Notes: a model not told the origin generated them from the sequence alone. A stretch of DNA of 64,000 nucleotides from Lentibacillus populi (GCA_014642895.1 BMJD01000013.1:1-64000), one strand, 5' to 3'. Numbered from the stretch's first letter, positions 1 to 9,185 are shown. Made by a program: numbers and translations.

Positions 1-108
1 AAATTTGCTTCCTTCAATAAAAACGAAAAAAAACCTTCTAAAGGACTCTTAAGGTGAAATAATTCCGTTTTATGCGGCGAAAAAAGGTAAACTTAAATTG
101 TATAGCCC

Positions 109-137
109 TTGCATTTATTTATATTTTGGTTTAGAAT
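109..137 (+). promoter_or_regulatory. Sigma-A type promoter of ltaS
   Basis: TTGCAT (109-114) and TAGAAT (132-137) are separated by exactly 17 bases and lie about 50 bases before the ltaS start. This is a good vegetative promoter by sequence. The start codon is preceded by GAGGTG at 177-182. Nothing else is recognised between the window edge and the promoter. Confidence 0.6.
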
Positions 138-189
138 ACGATGATTGAGGTTACTATTATAAAAACCAAAATAGTTGAGGTGAAAAACA

Positions 190-2148
190 ATGAAGAATAT
201 ACCTTCATCCAAAATGGGGTTCTTTTTTGTTGCAGTTGTTTTACTCTGGATAAAAACGTATATGATATATGTATTTGAATTTAATTTGGATATCGATAAT
301 GGTCTACAACAATTTCTATTATTTATTAACCCGTTAAGCGCAATATTGGTTTTTCTGGGTATTGCCTTATTTGCTAAAGGAAGAAAAGCAGGATCATGGA
401 TTATCATTATTGATTTTCTGATGAGCTTTCTTGTGTACGCCAATGTTGTATACTATCGTTTCAACAATGATTATATAACATTGCCAACACTGACACAAAC
501 TAGTAATTTTGGCAGCCTTGGCGGAAGTATTGCTAGTTTAGCAGAGTGGTATGATGTCTTTTATTTTGCAGATATTGTTATCCTGATTGTTTTATTTATG
601 TGGAGTAAAGCCAACTGGTCTGTTAGCCGTTTACAGGTCAGAAAGCCATTAATCATCATGGCTGTAGGTGTTATTGCCTTTACGGTAAACCTGGGATTGG
701 CTGAGATTGATCGTCCGCAATTGCTGAAAAGGACATTTGATCGTAACTACATTGTGAAATATTTGGGATCGTATAATTTTGCGCTGTACGATGCGTTACA
801 GAGCATCCATTCATCATCCCAACGTGTATTGGCAGATAGCAGTGACGTTACAGAGGTAGAAAATTATACGAAAAATAAATATGCGGAACCAAATTCCAAA
901 TTATTCGGTGTTGCCAAAGAAAAAAATATTATTAAGATCCATTTGGAATCTTTCCAGTCATTTTTAATCGACTATAAATTACACGGGGAAGAAGTAACAC
1001 CGTTCTTAAACTCGCTGGTTCACGACCAAAGTAAAAATTTTACGTATTTCGATAATTTCTTTCACCAAACAGAACAAGGAAAAACGGCAGATGCTGAATT
1101 AATCCTTGATAACTCGATATACGGGTTGCCACAGGGTGCAGCGTTTGTAACAAAAGGCAAGAACACGTATCAGGCATTGCCGGCAATTCTGGATCAGCAG
1201 CAAGGTTACACGTCAGCAGTTTTACACGGTGATAAAAGATCATTCTGGAATCGTGATGAAATTTATAAGCAATTTGGTATTGACAAATTTTTCGATTCTA
1301 GTTACTACGACATGAGTGAAGACCAAGTAATTAATTACGGTTTGAAGGACAAACCTTTCTTTAAAGAGTCCATTCCACTGCTTGAGTCAATGGAACAACC
1401 TTTTTATTCGCATTTAATTACACTGACGAATCATCATCCGTATTTAATTGATGAAGAAGATGCAACCATTGAGCCTGCTGAAACGGGTGATCCTTCTGTC
1501 GATCGCTATTTCCAGACAGCTCGATATTTGGACGAATCATTAGAGCAATTCTTTAATGACTTAAAAGAGGCCGGATTATATGATGACTCCGTTATTATGA
1601 TTTACGGTGACCATTATGGTATTTCGGAAAATCATAATAATGCAATGGAACAGCTTTTGGGTGAGGAGATTACTCCATTCAAAAATGCTCAACTTCAGCG
1701 TGTACCATTTATGATTAAAATACCTGGAGTTGAAGGACAGGGTATTAACCATGAATATTCCGGAGAAATTGATGTAATGCCGACATTACTTCACCTGATG
1801 GGAATTGACGCGCAGAATTATATCCAATTTGGAACAGACATGTTCTCTAAAGACCACAAAGACTTTGTAATATTCCGTAATGGAGACTTTGTTACACCAA
1901 AATATACAAGTTTAGGTGGAACCTATTATGACAATAGTACTGGTGAAGAAATAGAAGAAACGGAACAAATGAAGGAACTGAAAGAAACGGTGCGCCACGA
2001 GCTGGAACTTTCCGATAAACTCCTTTTTGGTGATTTATTACGTTTCTATACGCCAACCGATGATTGGAAACCGGTGGATGCTTCGGACTATATGTATGGA
2101 AAAGATGCAACCGAAACAGAAGATCCTCAAAATGTAAATGAAGAATAA
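190..2148 (+). CDS. ltaS: Lipoteichoic acid synthase (LtaS family)
   Basis: Polyglycerolphosphate polymerase that builds lipoteichoic acid on the outer face of the membrane by transferring glycerol phosphate from phosphatidylglycerol. The 652 residues have the family layout: about five membrane segments in the first ~180 residues, then an extracellular sulfatase/alkaline-phosphatase fold domain. The metal-site motif HLESF lies near residue 252, the catalytic threonine is T299 in GKTADAE, and YGDHYG supplies further metal ligands. Length is usual for LtaS/YfnI/YqgS. Bacilli often have several paralogues, so whether this is the main LtaS or an accessory one cannot be told. It is monocistronic, with its own promoter and a terminator just downstream. 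Confidence 0.92.
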   Translation: MKNIPSSKMGFFFVAVVLLWIKTYMIYVFEFNLDIDNGLQQFLLFINPLSAILVFLGIALFAKGRKAGSWIIIIDFLMSFLVYANVVYYRFNNDYITLPTLTQTSNFGSLGGSIASLAEWYDVFYFADIVILIVLFMWSKANWSVSRLQVRKPLIIMAVGVIAFTVNLGLAEIDRPQLLKRTFDRNYIVKYLGSYNFALYDALQSIHSSSQRVLADSSDVTEVENYTKNKYAEPNSKLFGVAKEKNIIKIHLESFQSFLIDYKLHGEEVTPFLNSLVHDQSKNFTYFDNFFHQTEQGKTADAELILDNSIYGLPQGAAFVTKGKNTYQALPAILDQQQGYTSAVLHGDKRSFWNRDEIYKQFGIDKFFDSSYYDMSEDQVINYGLKDKPFFKESIPLLESMEQPFYSHLITLTNHHPYLIDEEDATIEPAETGDPSVDRYFQTARYLDESLEQFFNDLKEAGLYDDSVIMIYGDHYGISENHNNAMEQLLGEEITPFKNAQLQRVPFMIKIPGVEGQGINHEYSGEIDVMPTLLHLMGIDAQNYIQFGTDMFSKDHKDFVIFRNGDFVTPKYTSLGGTYYDNSTGEEIEETEQMKELKETVRHELELSDKLLFGDLLRFYTPTDDWKPVDASDYMYGKDATETEDPQNVNEE

Positions 2149-2154
2149 ACTTAA

Positions 2155-2197
2155 AAAGAAGTAATCGATAGTATCTCTGTTGATTACTTCTTTTATT
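2155..2197. terminator. Bidirectional rho-independent terminator
   Basis: AAGAAGTAATC and GATTACTTCTT form an 11-bp stem, followed by TTTTATT on the plus strand and by a T run on the minus strand. It lies between ltaS and the convergent small zinc protein gene, so it can serve both. Confidence 0.8.
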
Positions 2198-2243
2198 GTG
2201 CTTAAAAACGCAGGAAATAGCTATACCCACTTATCCGTGCGTA

Positions 2244-2420
2244 TTAATCCAGAAGCCGGTTATTCTCGTCTACTGACATGACCCTTGCCTCTCTGGATTC
2301 ACCCTCCTGAGGAAGTACTCCGCTACCATTACAAACACTGCAGTTGTATTGCCATCCTTCATCATCTGCAAGCATACCTGTACCTTCACAAGCTCTGCAT
2401 GTCTTTTCTCGATCAATCAT
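2244..2420 (-). CDS. Small CxxCxGxG zinc-binding protein, 58 aa
   Basis: A 58-residue protein with two DnaJ-type zinc half-sites: CRACEGTG near residues 8-15 and CSVCNGSG near 28-35. The ATG is preceded by GGGAGGG at good spacing. It begins 18 bases after the stop of the aconitase gene on the same strand, so the two are probably co-transcribed. DnaJ-like cysteine-rich motifs are known to bind zinc and unfolded polypeptide. There is no J domain here, so its partner is unknown. A role in handling or maturing the neighbouring iron-sulfur enzyme is a guess from position only. Confidence 0.75.
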   Translation of the reverse strand: MIDREKTCRACEGTGMLADDEGWQYNCSVCNGSGVLPQEGESREARVMSVDENNRLLD

Positions 2421-2438
2421 TTTTGAGTTCCCTCCCTT

Positions 2439-4391
2439 CTATGCTAATTGCTGGCGGTCTTTTACCCAATTAATGATCCCGCCTTTCAGCATGATTTCAA
2501 CCTGACGTTCCGATAAAGCATGTTTTACACCTATTTGCTGGTTTTTTCCTTTTACATTAATGGTAAACTCATTACCCTGTTTTATTTTATTTTTTAGTCC
2601 GGAAATTTCCAGAACATCTCCCTGATTTAGGGTGTCATAATCTTCCTCATTTGCGAAAGTCAGCGGCAGTACACCAAAGTTAACAAGGTTTTGCCAATGA
2701 ATGCGGGCAAAGTCTTTGACTAAAGCGACACGTAGGCCAATATACCTTGGTGCTAATGCGGCATGTTCCCTGCTTGATCCCTGCCCATAATTGAAACCGC
2801 CCACGATGGCATGACCACCTTTTTCAACAGTTTCCTTGCCACGTTTGTAATATGTGTCATCAATAATCTCAAACGTAAATTTACTGATTTCCGGAAGATT
2901 ACTCCGATACGGTAAAACACGTGCACCACCGGCAAGTATTTCATCAGTTGATATATTATTGCCCATTTTTAAAAGAATAGGTAATTCCAGATGATCAGGA
3001 AGGGCATCCATTTGCGGTATAGATGCAATATTCGGCCCTTTTTGTAATTCGACCTTTTTTGCTTCCTCAAATGGCAATGGCTCATCCAATAGATTTACAT
3101 CTATAGTTGGTTTATTTGGATCTTTGACTTTTGGATAAGCAAAATCAAGTGTCCTTGGATCCGTAATTTTCCCTGTTAATGCAGATGCTGCGGCCGTTTC
3201 TGGACTACAAAGAAATACACTGTCCTCAGTGGTTCCCGATCGACCTGGAAAATTACGTGGCGTTGTACGTAAGCTATTTCGCCCTGTAGCTGGTGCCTGA
3301 CCCATTCCGATACATCCATTACAACCAGCTTGATGCAAGCGAGCACCGGATTGCAGCAGACTGGCAATATGACTTTCTTTCACTAAATCGGTCAGCATTT
3401 GTCTTGATGTCGGATTAATGTCAAAGGAAATTCCATCCGCGATATGCCTGCCATTTACCATTTCTGCCGCAACTGCAAAGTCACGGAACCCCGGATTTGC
3501 CGATGATCCTATATAGGATTGATATATCGGGGTTCCTGCAATTTCGGAAACAGGGACAACATTTCCGGGACTTGATGGTTTGGCAATCAGCGGTTCAATT
3601 TCCGATAAGTCAATCTCCTCATGAATATCATACGTTGCTCCCTTATCTGCCACTAATTCCATCCAGTCATTTTCCCGATCCTGGTCTTTTAAAAATCGTT
3701 TAATTTCTCTATCAGACGGAAAAACAGTTCCTGTGGCTCCAAGTTCAGCTCCCATGTTGGCAATAACATGGCGGTCCATAGCATTTAATGTTTCCACCCC
3801 GGGTCCGTAATACTCAATTACCCGTCCGACGCCTCCCTTCACATCATGGCGACGAAGCATTTCCAAAATCACATCTTTTGCGCTTACCCAATCAGGCAAT
3901 TTTCCTGTAAGCTTTACACCCCACACTTTTGGCATTTTCACATAAAATGGCTCCCCGGCAATTGCTAATGCAACATCAATCCCACCTGCACCCATTGCAA
4001 GCATTCCCATACACCCATTCGCACATGTGTGACTATCTGAACCAAGCAGCGTCTTCCCTGGCTTGGCCAATCGCTGCATGTGAACCGGATGACTCACACC
4101 ATTTCCCGGACGGCTGAAATGGATGCCAAAACGTCTCGTCGCACTTTGTAAAAATAGATGATCGTCCGGGTTCTTGCTGTCTACCTGAATAAGATTATGA
4201 TCGACATATTGGGCTGACGCTTCCGTTTTAGCCCGATCAAGTTCCATCGCCTCCAGTTCAAGCATTACAAGCGTCCCAGTGGCATCCTGTGTTAATGTTT
4301 GATCAATTTTAAGACCTATCTCTGCTCCGGGTATCATTTCCCCTGAAACGAGGTGATCCTTTATTAATTTTTGCGTAATATTTAATGGCAT
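2439..4391 (-). CDS. Aconitase family hydratase (650-aa, short type)
   Basis: Predicted iron-sulfur dehydratase that isomerises a tricarboxylic acid (citrate or a relative). Visible signatures are GSDSHTCANGCMG, the paired cluster cysteines in GCNGCIG, the active-site stretch SRQM/TGRNS, and the C-terminal swivel motif YGQGSSREHAAL. At 650 residues it is much shorter than the ~900-residue CitB/AcnA of Bacillus and resembles the so-called Aquifex-type putative aconitases. The first cluster-ligand motif, normally GSCTN, reads GSSAN here, with Ser297 where the cysteine would be. That may be a family trait or may signal a different substrate. The gene has a TAGGAGG ribosome site and leads a two-gene unit with the small zinc protein downstream. 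Confidence 0.85.
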   Translation of the reverse strand: MPLNITQKLIKDHLVSGEMIPGAEIGLKIDQTLTQDATGTLVMLELEAMELDRAKTEASAQYVDHNLIQVDSKNPDDHLFLQSATRRFGIHFSRPGNGVSHPVHMQRLAKPGKTLLGSDSHTCANGCMGMLAMGAGGIDVALAIAGEPFYVKMPKVWGVKLTGKLPDWVSAKDVILEMLRRHDVKGGVGRVIEYYGPGVETLNAMDRHVIANMGAELGATGTVFPSDREIKRFLKDQDRENDWMELVADKGATYDIHEEIDLSEIEPLIAKPSSPGNVVPVSEIAGTPIYQSYIGSSANPGFRDFAVAAEMVNGRHIADGISFDINPTSRQMLTDLVKESHIASLLQSGARLHQAGCNGCIGMGQAPATGRNSLRTTPRNFPGRSGTTEDSVFLCSPETAAASALTGKITDPRTLDFAYPKVKDPNKPTIDVNLLDEPLPFEEAKKVELQKGPNIASIPQMDALPDHLELPILLKMGNNISTDEILAGGARVLPYRSNLPEISKFTFEIIDDTYYKRGKETVEKGGHAIVGGFNYGQGSSREHAALAPRYIGLRVALVKDFARIHWQNLVNFGVLPLTFANEEDYDTLNQGDVLEISGLKNKIKQGNEFTINVKGKNQQIGVKHALSERQVEIMLKGGIINWVKDRQQLA

Positions 4392-4616
4392 TACGTGACC
4401 TCCTATAAAGAATAATCATCCGTTCTATTAGTTTATAATTTATAAAAAAATATATACATAATGGTGGTGATTTTGAATATGTTATTGAGATAGATGAAAG
4501 TACTGTTGAATGATGTATGTGCTATCAGGATGTTGTTTGCGAGCTTGGGTTGATACCGAACCCCCGAGTCGATGTTCCCGCCCTCCGGTTGAAACTGATG
4601 TGTCAATGTTCGGTTT

Positions 4617-4654
4617 AAAAAAATAAGGTAGCAACGGCTGCAACCGTTGTTACC
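4617..4654 (-). terminator. Rho-independent terminator after the YitT gene
   Basis: GGTAACAACGG and CCGTTGCTACC (minus strand) form an 11-bp stem followed by TTATTTTTTT. It lies just past the stop codon of the YitT-family gene. The rest of the spacer up to the aconitase start holds nothing recognisable. Confidence 0.8.
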
Positions 4655-4660
4655 TCACAA

Positions 4661-5530
4661 TCAAAGTTTTTGACCATAGTATTTGTCCAGGGAAAAGCCG
4701 CGGCCGAGAATTTCTGAAGCATTGATAAAAACGACGAAAGCGGTAGGCTCTTCCTGCTGTAGAATACGTTTTAAATGAACGGCCTCTGTTTGTTCGGCTA
4801 CACAGAGAATCATCGTTTTACTGTTATTTGAATACCCGCCAACTGACCGAATTTTTGTTAATCCCCGATCAATCTCGTTGCGGATAATCGATTGGATCTT
4901 TTCTTCATTCTCCGTAATAATTAAAATTAGTTTGTTTGACGATGTTTGCAATTGCACCATGTCAATTACCTTACTTGTTACATAAATACACATTAGCGCG
5001 AATAATGTCAGCTCTAAATTAAAAACAATAATGGACGATATAACAACGAATCCATCAACGATAAGCTGCGAATATCCGCTTGATAATCCGGTAAACTTCT
5101 TCACAATTTGAGCGATTGCAGCAGTCCCACCTGTTGAACCGTTGCCTTTATAAACAATCCCAAGCCCAATACCAAGTACAATTCCGCCATAGATCGTGGC
5201 AAGCAATGGATTTGTAATGGTATACGGAAAGTCGGAACTTAGATAAATGATAAAAGGAACCCAAAATGTTCCAACAAGTGTTTTTCCGCTAAAATCTTTC
5301 CCGAGTGCAAGCCAGCCAATAATAAAAATTGGAATATTGATTAAAAACTGGGTATATGCGGGACTCAGATCATACAATTCGTATAAAATGGTGCTTACCC
5401 CGGAAATACCGCCTGCAGCAAGCTTTGCCGGTAATAAAAATATGTTATAAGCTAGTGCGACAAGTGTTGCACCAAGAATAACTTTTATATAATCATATAG
5501 CTGTTGTTTCGTACCTTGCTGTTTATTCAT
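4661..5530 (-). CDS. YitT family membrane protein (DUF2179)
   Basis: A 289-residue integral membrane protein of the YitT family. It has five or six hydrophobic segments over residues ~12-185, followed by a cytoplasmic DUF2179 domain (~residues 205-280) containing the conserved RGLTKIRSVGGYS-like stretch and a C-terminal SEILGRGF motif. The length is typical. Transport substrates of the family are not established. It is a single gene ending at a clear terminator. The start is the ATG at the end of the open frame. Confidence 0.85.
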   Translation of the reverse strand: MNKQQGTKQQLYDYIKVILGATLVALAYNIFLLPAKLAAGGISGVSTILYELYDLSPAYTQFLINIPIFIIGWLALGKDFSGKTLVGTFWVPFIIYLSSDFPYTITNPLLATIYGGIVLGIGLGIVYKGNGSTGGTAAIAQIVKKFTGLSSGYSQLIVDGFVVISSIIVFNLELTLFALMCIYVTSKVIDMVQLQTSSNKLILIITENEEKIQSIIRNEIDRGLTKIRSVGGYSNNSKTMILCVAEQTEAVHLKRILQQEEPTAFVVFINASEILGRGFSLDKYYGQKL

Positions 5531-5670
5531 TATGCCCTAATCCTCTCCAGTATCAGTAAAACTTGGCATTAACCTCAGCCTATTAGCGAATGACAAAGTT
5601 TTTTCTTATACTTTAATCCTGTAAAACCGTCTCCAAAACCCCGAAAAGTCCATCCTAATTGTAAAATTGT

Positions 5671-5690
5671 TGGGGATGCCTGTCAATTTT
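5671..5690. repeat. Short dispersed motif flanking yfhD, copy 1
   Basis: GGGGATGCCTGTCAATTTT here resembles GGGGGTGCCTGTCACTCCCC at 5957-5976, just after the yfhD stop. The shared core is TGCCTGTCA. The second copy can fold into a short hairpin. They look like two members of a small dispersed repeat family bracketing yfhD. Confidence 0.4.
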
Positions 5691-5776
5691 AGTAAACCCG
5701 AAATATCCACATGAATTGAAATAAACGTGCACATACTATACCTGTAAGTTCTATTGATTATAAGGTGGTGGATAAT

Positions 5777-5950
5777 GTGGGACGAGATGAGCACAACAAA
5801 TCAAGAGGTAGAAACTACCTTGCACAAACACCAAAGAACCTCAAATCAGATGGAATTGATGTAGAATTTGCTGAAGAATTAGCCGACCAAGATGATAAAG
5901 AAGCCCAAACAAGAAGTAAAGCAGCAGACAAACGGGTTAAAAGAAGCTAA
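5777..5950 (+). CDS. yfhD: YfhD family small protein, 57 aa
   Basis: Small, charged, soluble protein with the YfhD signature: GRDEHNKS at the start, QTPKN..SDG..VEF in the middle and [13 protein letters not shown] near the end. The family is known in Bacillus as short, sporulation-associated proteins of unknown function. An upstream GTG at 5765 would add four residues. The GTG at 5777 is preferred because AAGGTGGTG lies at correct spacing before it and the family begins with MGRDEH. It is monocistronic. Confidence 0.75.
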   Translation: MGRDEHNKSRGRNYLAQTPKNLKSDGIDVEFAEELADQDDKEAQTRSKAADKRVKRS

Positions 5951-5956
5951 GGAACC

Positions 5957-5980
5957 GGGGGGTGCCTGTCACTCCCCGAA
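5957..5980. repeat. Short dispersed motif flanking yfhD, copy 2
   Basis: GGGGGTGCCTGTCACTCCCC carries a GGGG/CCCC inverted pair around the TGCCTGTCA core shared with the copy at 5671-5690. It begins seven bases past the yfhD stop codon, so it could also act as a weak 3-prime hairpin, though there is no clean T run. Confidence 0.4.
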
Positions 5981-6011
5981 TTTTGTCAACAATTATGTGG
6001 AGGTGTTTTTG

Positions 6012-6257
6012 ATGGGACATGCTTATCGGTGCCCGAACTGCAAGACAAATCGTTTGCGGTTTAATTTAATTGAGCAGGTTGCTACACCGGTAAAATTAGA
6101 TGCGCAAACCGGTGATGTGATAAATGATTATGCAACTGAGGAACCAGAAGTTTTTCATATTACATACAGTGGTCCGGCGTTCAGGATTCAATGCGGTGTT
6201 TGCGGGTTAATCGAAGACGAAAACACGTTTATCAAATTTGCTCAGTATGCTAAATAA
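6012..6257 (+). CDS. Zinc-ribbon protein of unknown function, 81 aa
   Basis: An 81-residue protein with two CxxC knuckles, CPNC near residue 8 and CGVC near residue 61. This is the pattern of a single zinc ribbon. No enzyme or DNA-binding domain beyond this is recognised. The open frame extends upstream, but the ATG at 6012 is chosen because GTGGAGGTG lies 7-15 bases ahead and the CPNC knuckle then sits at the N terminus. Confidence 0.7.
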   Translation: MGHAYRCPNCKTNRLRFNLIEQVATPVKLDAQTGDVINDYATEEPEVFHITYSGPAFRIQCGVCGLIEDENTFIKFAQYAK

Positions 6258-6424
6258 AGTAAAACTTCATTCAGCAGGAAATTATAACCCGTTAATGCGT
6301 AACAAATTAACACAGATTTATTTATAAGCAACGGCAATTTTTTATATTACGAAAGATTATTTGCCTGGACATTCGCTAATTGTGTACAATATAGTAAAGG
6401 ACAATAGGACTAGGATGATAAAAA

Positions 6425-6871
6425 ATGAAAAAGGTAGAGGATTACCTTAACGAAGGGATATATGGTGTCCGCAAACCGAAACAGGCTGAACGATTAAAGT
6501 ACTTAGGGACACTGCGGGAGCGTATTGTGGTGGCACTCTCAAAGGGTCAGGTGATGGCAGATAAAGGATTGAATGGCCTGGAGGATGCCATGCAAAAGCA
6601 CCCTGATAGCAAACTTTTACTAAACGGTCATATCCCGTCCCGTTTTTTTGAAGAGGAAAGGAAATTAGCTAAAATTTACAATATACCTTATACAAGTATA
6701 ACGAACGAAGATTATGATTCCGAAATCGGGGCGGTCTTAACCTACGATTTTGCCATAGATAAGGAAACTATTTTTGTCGATGACGATGACGATAGTGTGA
6801 CGGAAAGAAAGCAGGATGAACCAAAATCCCTTTTAGATAAAATCAGGCACTGGTTTTTTCCACCAGTTTGA
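6425..6871 (+). CDS. yueI: YueI family protein (DUF1694)
   Basis: A 148-residue cytoplasmic protein matching the YueI/DUF1694 family: an N-terminal YLNEGIYG motif, a LRERIVVALSKGQV helix, and LLNGHIPSRFFEEE in the middle. The C-terminal tail is acidic (a run of five aspartates) and then basic/aromatic. The family resembles ribosomal L7Ae/eL30-type folds. Its function is not established. It is monocistronic and preceded by a plausible TATAGT -10 element near 6390. Confidence 0.75.
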   Translation: MKKVEDYLNEGIYGVRKPKQAERLKYLGTLRERIVVALSKGQVMADKGLNGLEDAMQKHPDSKLLLNGHIPSRFFEEERKLAKIYNIPYTSITNEDYDSEIGAVLTYDFAIDKETIFVDDDDDSVTERKQDEPKSLLDKIRHWFFPPV

Positions 6872-7011
6872 GTAGTAATAGCTGGAAGCCATTCAAAACC
6901 ATCATCACTGTCTACCGTCCAGCATAAAGAAATTTGCTCTTAATTAAAATTGCTACCGGCTTTCCCCTATAGAAAAAGAGATATGTGCATGAGGATCGAC
7001 AATGCAACCTC

Positions 7012-7040
7012 TTTACACATGGAAAGCGGTTTCTTATAAT
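7012..7040 (+). promoter_or_regulatory. aacS promoter with embedded CcpA (cre) site
   Basis: TTTACA (7012-7017) and TATAAT (7035-7040) are 17 bases apart. Between them, GGAAAGCGGTTTCT (7021-7034) matches the cre consensus TGWNANCGNTNWCA at all but the two outermost bases. A CcpA site placed between -35 and -10 would block transcription when preferred sugars are present, as known for acetate and acetoin genes of Bacillus. Confidence 0.6.
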
Positions 7041-7077
7041 AGTAGTAGTCATTATTCAGGAGCATAGGGGGAGTTGG

Positions 7078-9072
7078 ATGGCTACAATTAAAGAGGGAAC
7101 ATTACTTTGGCAGCCCGATGAGAACCGAAAACTAGAAGCAAATATTTATCAATACATGACATGGTTAGAACAGCATAAACACGTGAATTTCACAGATTAC
7201 CATTCGTTATGGAAGTGGTCTGTAGAGGAGCTGGAATTATTCTGGGAATCGATCTGGGAGTATTTTGATATCCAAGCGGATCAACCATACAAAGCGGTCT
7301 TATCGTCACATGATATGCCTGGTGCAAAATGGTTTCCAGGAGCGACAGTTAATTACACCGAACATATTTTCAGAAATCGTGACGAGCAAAAACCAGCTAT
7401 TATCCATTCCTCAGAGATAAGGAAAACCTCTGAAATCACGTGGAAACTGCTCTATAAAGAAACGGCAGCACTACAGCAAACATTGAAAAACCTTGGTGTC
7501 CATAAAGGGGATCGCGTCGTTGCATATGTTTCCAATATCTATGAATCTGTTGTTGCATTTCTGGCAACTGCAAGCCTTGGCGCCATCTGGTCGAGTGCTT
7601 CACCTGAATTTGGTACGCAAAGTGTAATTGATCGTTTCAAGCAGATCGAACCGAAAGTAATGGTGACTGTCGATGGCTATCGTTTTGGTGGAAAAAGCTT
7701 TGATCGTTTGGCAACTGTTGAAAATATTCAAGCCGAGCTTCCAACGCTGGAGGCAACGATTGTCATACCTTATTTGCAGAAAAATCCGGATTGCACTCGA
7801 TTGAAAAATACGACGATGTGGGACGAGGCAGCGCGTACGAATGTGCAAGCGGAACTTGCCTATGAGCATGTCGGATTCAATGACCCGCTTTGGGTATTAT
7901 TTTCTTCTGGTACTACCGGTAAACCAAAACCAATTGTACAAAGTCAAGGTGGTATTTTACTCGAACACTTAAAGGCATTAACCTTCCATGCTGATCTTGA
8001 TGAGAATAGTCGTTTCTTTTGGTTTACAACAACAGGCTGGATGATGTGGAATTTTCTTGTCGGCGGCCTCTTAACAGGCAGCACAATCATTTTATACGAC
8101 GGTAGTCCCGGTTATCCGGATAAGAATATGCTTTGGAAATATGCTGAACGAACCAAAATGACTGTCTTCGGTACAAGTGCAAGCTTTATCACCGGATGTA
8201 TGAAAGATGAAATCACCCCAGGTAAAGACTTTGATTTAAGCCATTTGCAAAACATTAGTTCAACCGGATCACCACTACCGCCAGAGGGATTCCAGTGGTG
8301 TTATGACAATGTTAAAGAGGATTTGTGGATTGCTTCAGCAAGCGGTGGAACCGATGTATGTACAGCATTTATTCTTGGTGTACCGATTTTGCCGGTTTAT
8401 GCCGGGGAACTGCAATGCCGCGGACTTGGTGCAAAAATTGAAAGCTTTAATGATATGGCCGAAGCGCAAATAGATGAAGTTGGTGAGCTCATATTAACCG
8501 AACCATTTCCGTCTATGCCAATATATTTTTGGAATGATCACGATGGCAGCCGTTTACGCGATAGCTATTTTGACGAATTCCCTGGAACATGGCGACATGG
8601 AGACTATCTGAAGGTTACAAACCGGCATACATGTGTTATCTATGGACGCTCTGATGCAACGATCAACCGTGGAGGGGTACGGATTGGTACAAGTGAAATC
8701 TATCGAGCTGTCGATCAGGTGAAGGAAGTCGCTGATAGTTTAATAGTTGATATTCCGGATAAGAACGGTGATTCATTTGTTCCATTATTTGTTGTAATGA
8801 AGGATGACTACGAACTGACAGATGACATGAAACAATCAATCAGGAAACAAATTAAAGAACAATGTTCACCTAGACATGTCCCGACAGCTATGTACAAGGT
8901 TTCAGATATTCCTAAAACATTGAATGGGAAAAAGCTCGAAATTCCGATTAAGAAGATACTGATGGGGAAAACGGTTGACAAGGTAGTAAACAAAGGCTCG
9001 TTGGCTAATCCAAAGTCACTGGATTATTTTGTGAAATTTGCTGATGAGCGACTTGAAACGAAAATGAAATAG
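7078..9072 (+). CDS. aacS: Acetoacetate-CoA ligase
   Basis: ATP-dependent ligase activating acetoacetate (or a similar short 3-oxo acid) to its CoA thioester, in the cytoplasm. The 664 residues carry the ANL-superfamily motifs: SSGTTGKPKPI (phosphate-binding loop), TTTGWMMWN, SASGGTDV, YGRSDATINRGGVRIG, and the C-terminal catalytic lysine region NGKKLEIPIKK. Length and the extended N-terminal domain fit acetoacetyl-CoA synthetase better than acetyl-CoA synthetase. The ATG at 7078 is used because AGGGGGAG precedes it. An in-frame start at 6985 would add an unrelated hydrophobic stretch. The gene is monocistronic with a catabolite-controlled promoter. Confidence 0.88.
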   Translation: MATIKEGTLLWQPDENRKLEANIYQYMTWLEQHKHVNFTDYHSLWKWSVEELELFWESIWEYFDIQADQPYKAVLSSHDMPGAKWFPGATVNYTEHIFRNRDEQKPAIIHSSEIRKTSEITWKLLYKETAALQQTLKNLGVHKGDRVVAYVSNIYESVVAFLATASLGAIWSSASPEFGTQSVIDRFKQIEPKVMVTVDGYRFGGKSFDRLATVENIQAELPTLEATIVIPYLQKNPDCTRLKNTTMWDEAARTNVQAELAYEHVGFNDPLWVLFSSGTTGKPKPIVQSQGGILLEHLKALTFHADLDENSRFFWFTTTGWMMWNFLVGGLLTGSTIILYDGSPGYPDKNMLWKYAERTKMTVFGTSASFITGCMKDEITPGKDFDLSHLQNISSTGSPLPPEGFQWCYDNVKEDLWIASASGGTDVCTAFILGVPILPVYAGELQCRGLGAKIESFNDMAEAQIDEVGELILTEPFPSMPIYFWNDHDGSRLRDSYFDEFPGTWRHGDYLKVTNRHTCVIYGRSDATINRGGVRIGTSEIYRAVDQVKEVADSLIVDIPDKNGDSFVPLFVVMKDDYELTDDMKQSIRKQIKEQCSPRHVPTAMYKVSDIPKTLNGKKLEIPIKKILMGKTVDKVVNKGSLANPKSLDYFVKFADERLETKMK

Positions 9073-9185
9073 CTCAAACAAAAGCGGCACTTTAACACTT
9101 AAACTGGACGTGGCTCATTTGTAACGAACTAAATAGCCTAACTAATACTTTTCTTACCTGTTAAAAATAATGTGCTAAATTATGT

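Noticed and set aside
2285-2473. 62-residue plus-strand frame between ltaS and aconitase
   Set aside because: It is the antisense of the small zinc-protein gene, which has a ribosome site and a clear zinc motif on the minus strand.
5606-5794. 62-residue minus-strand frame before yfhD
   Set aside because: No ribosome site or family resemblance; it overlaps the yfhD start and one of the short repeats.
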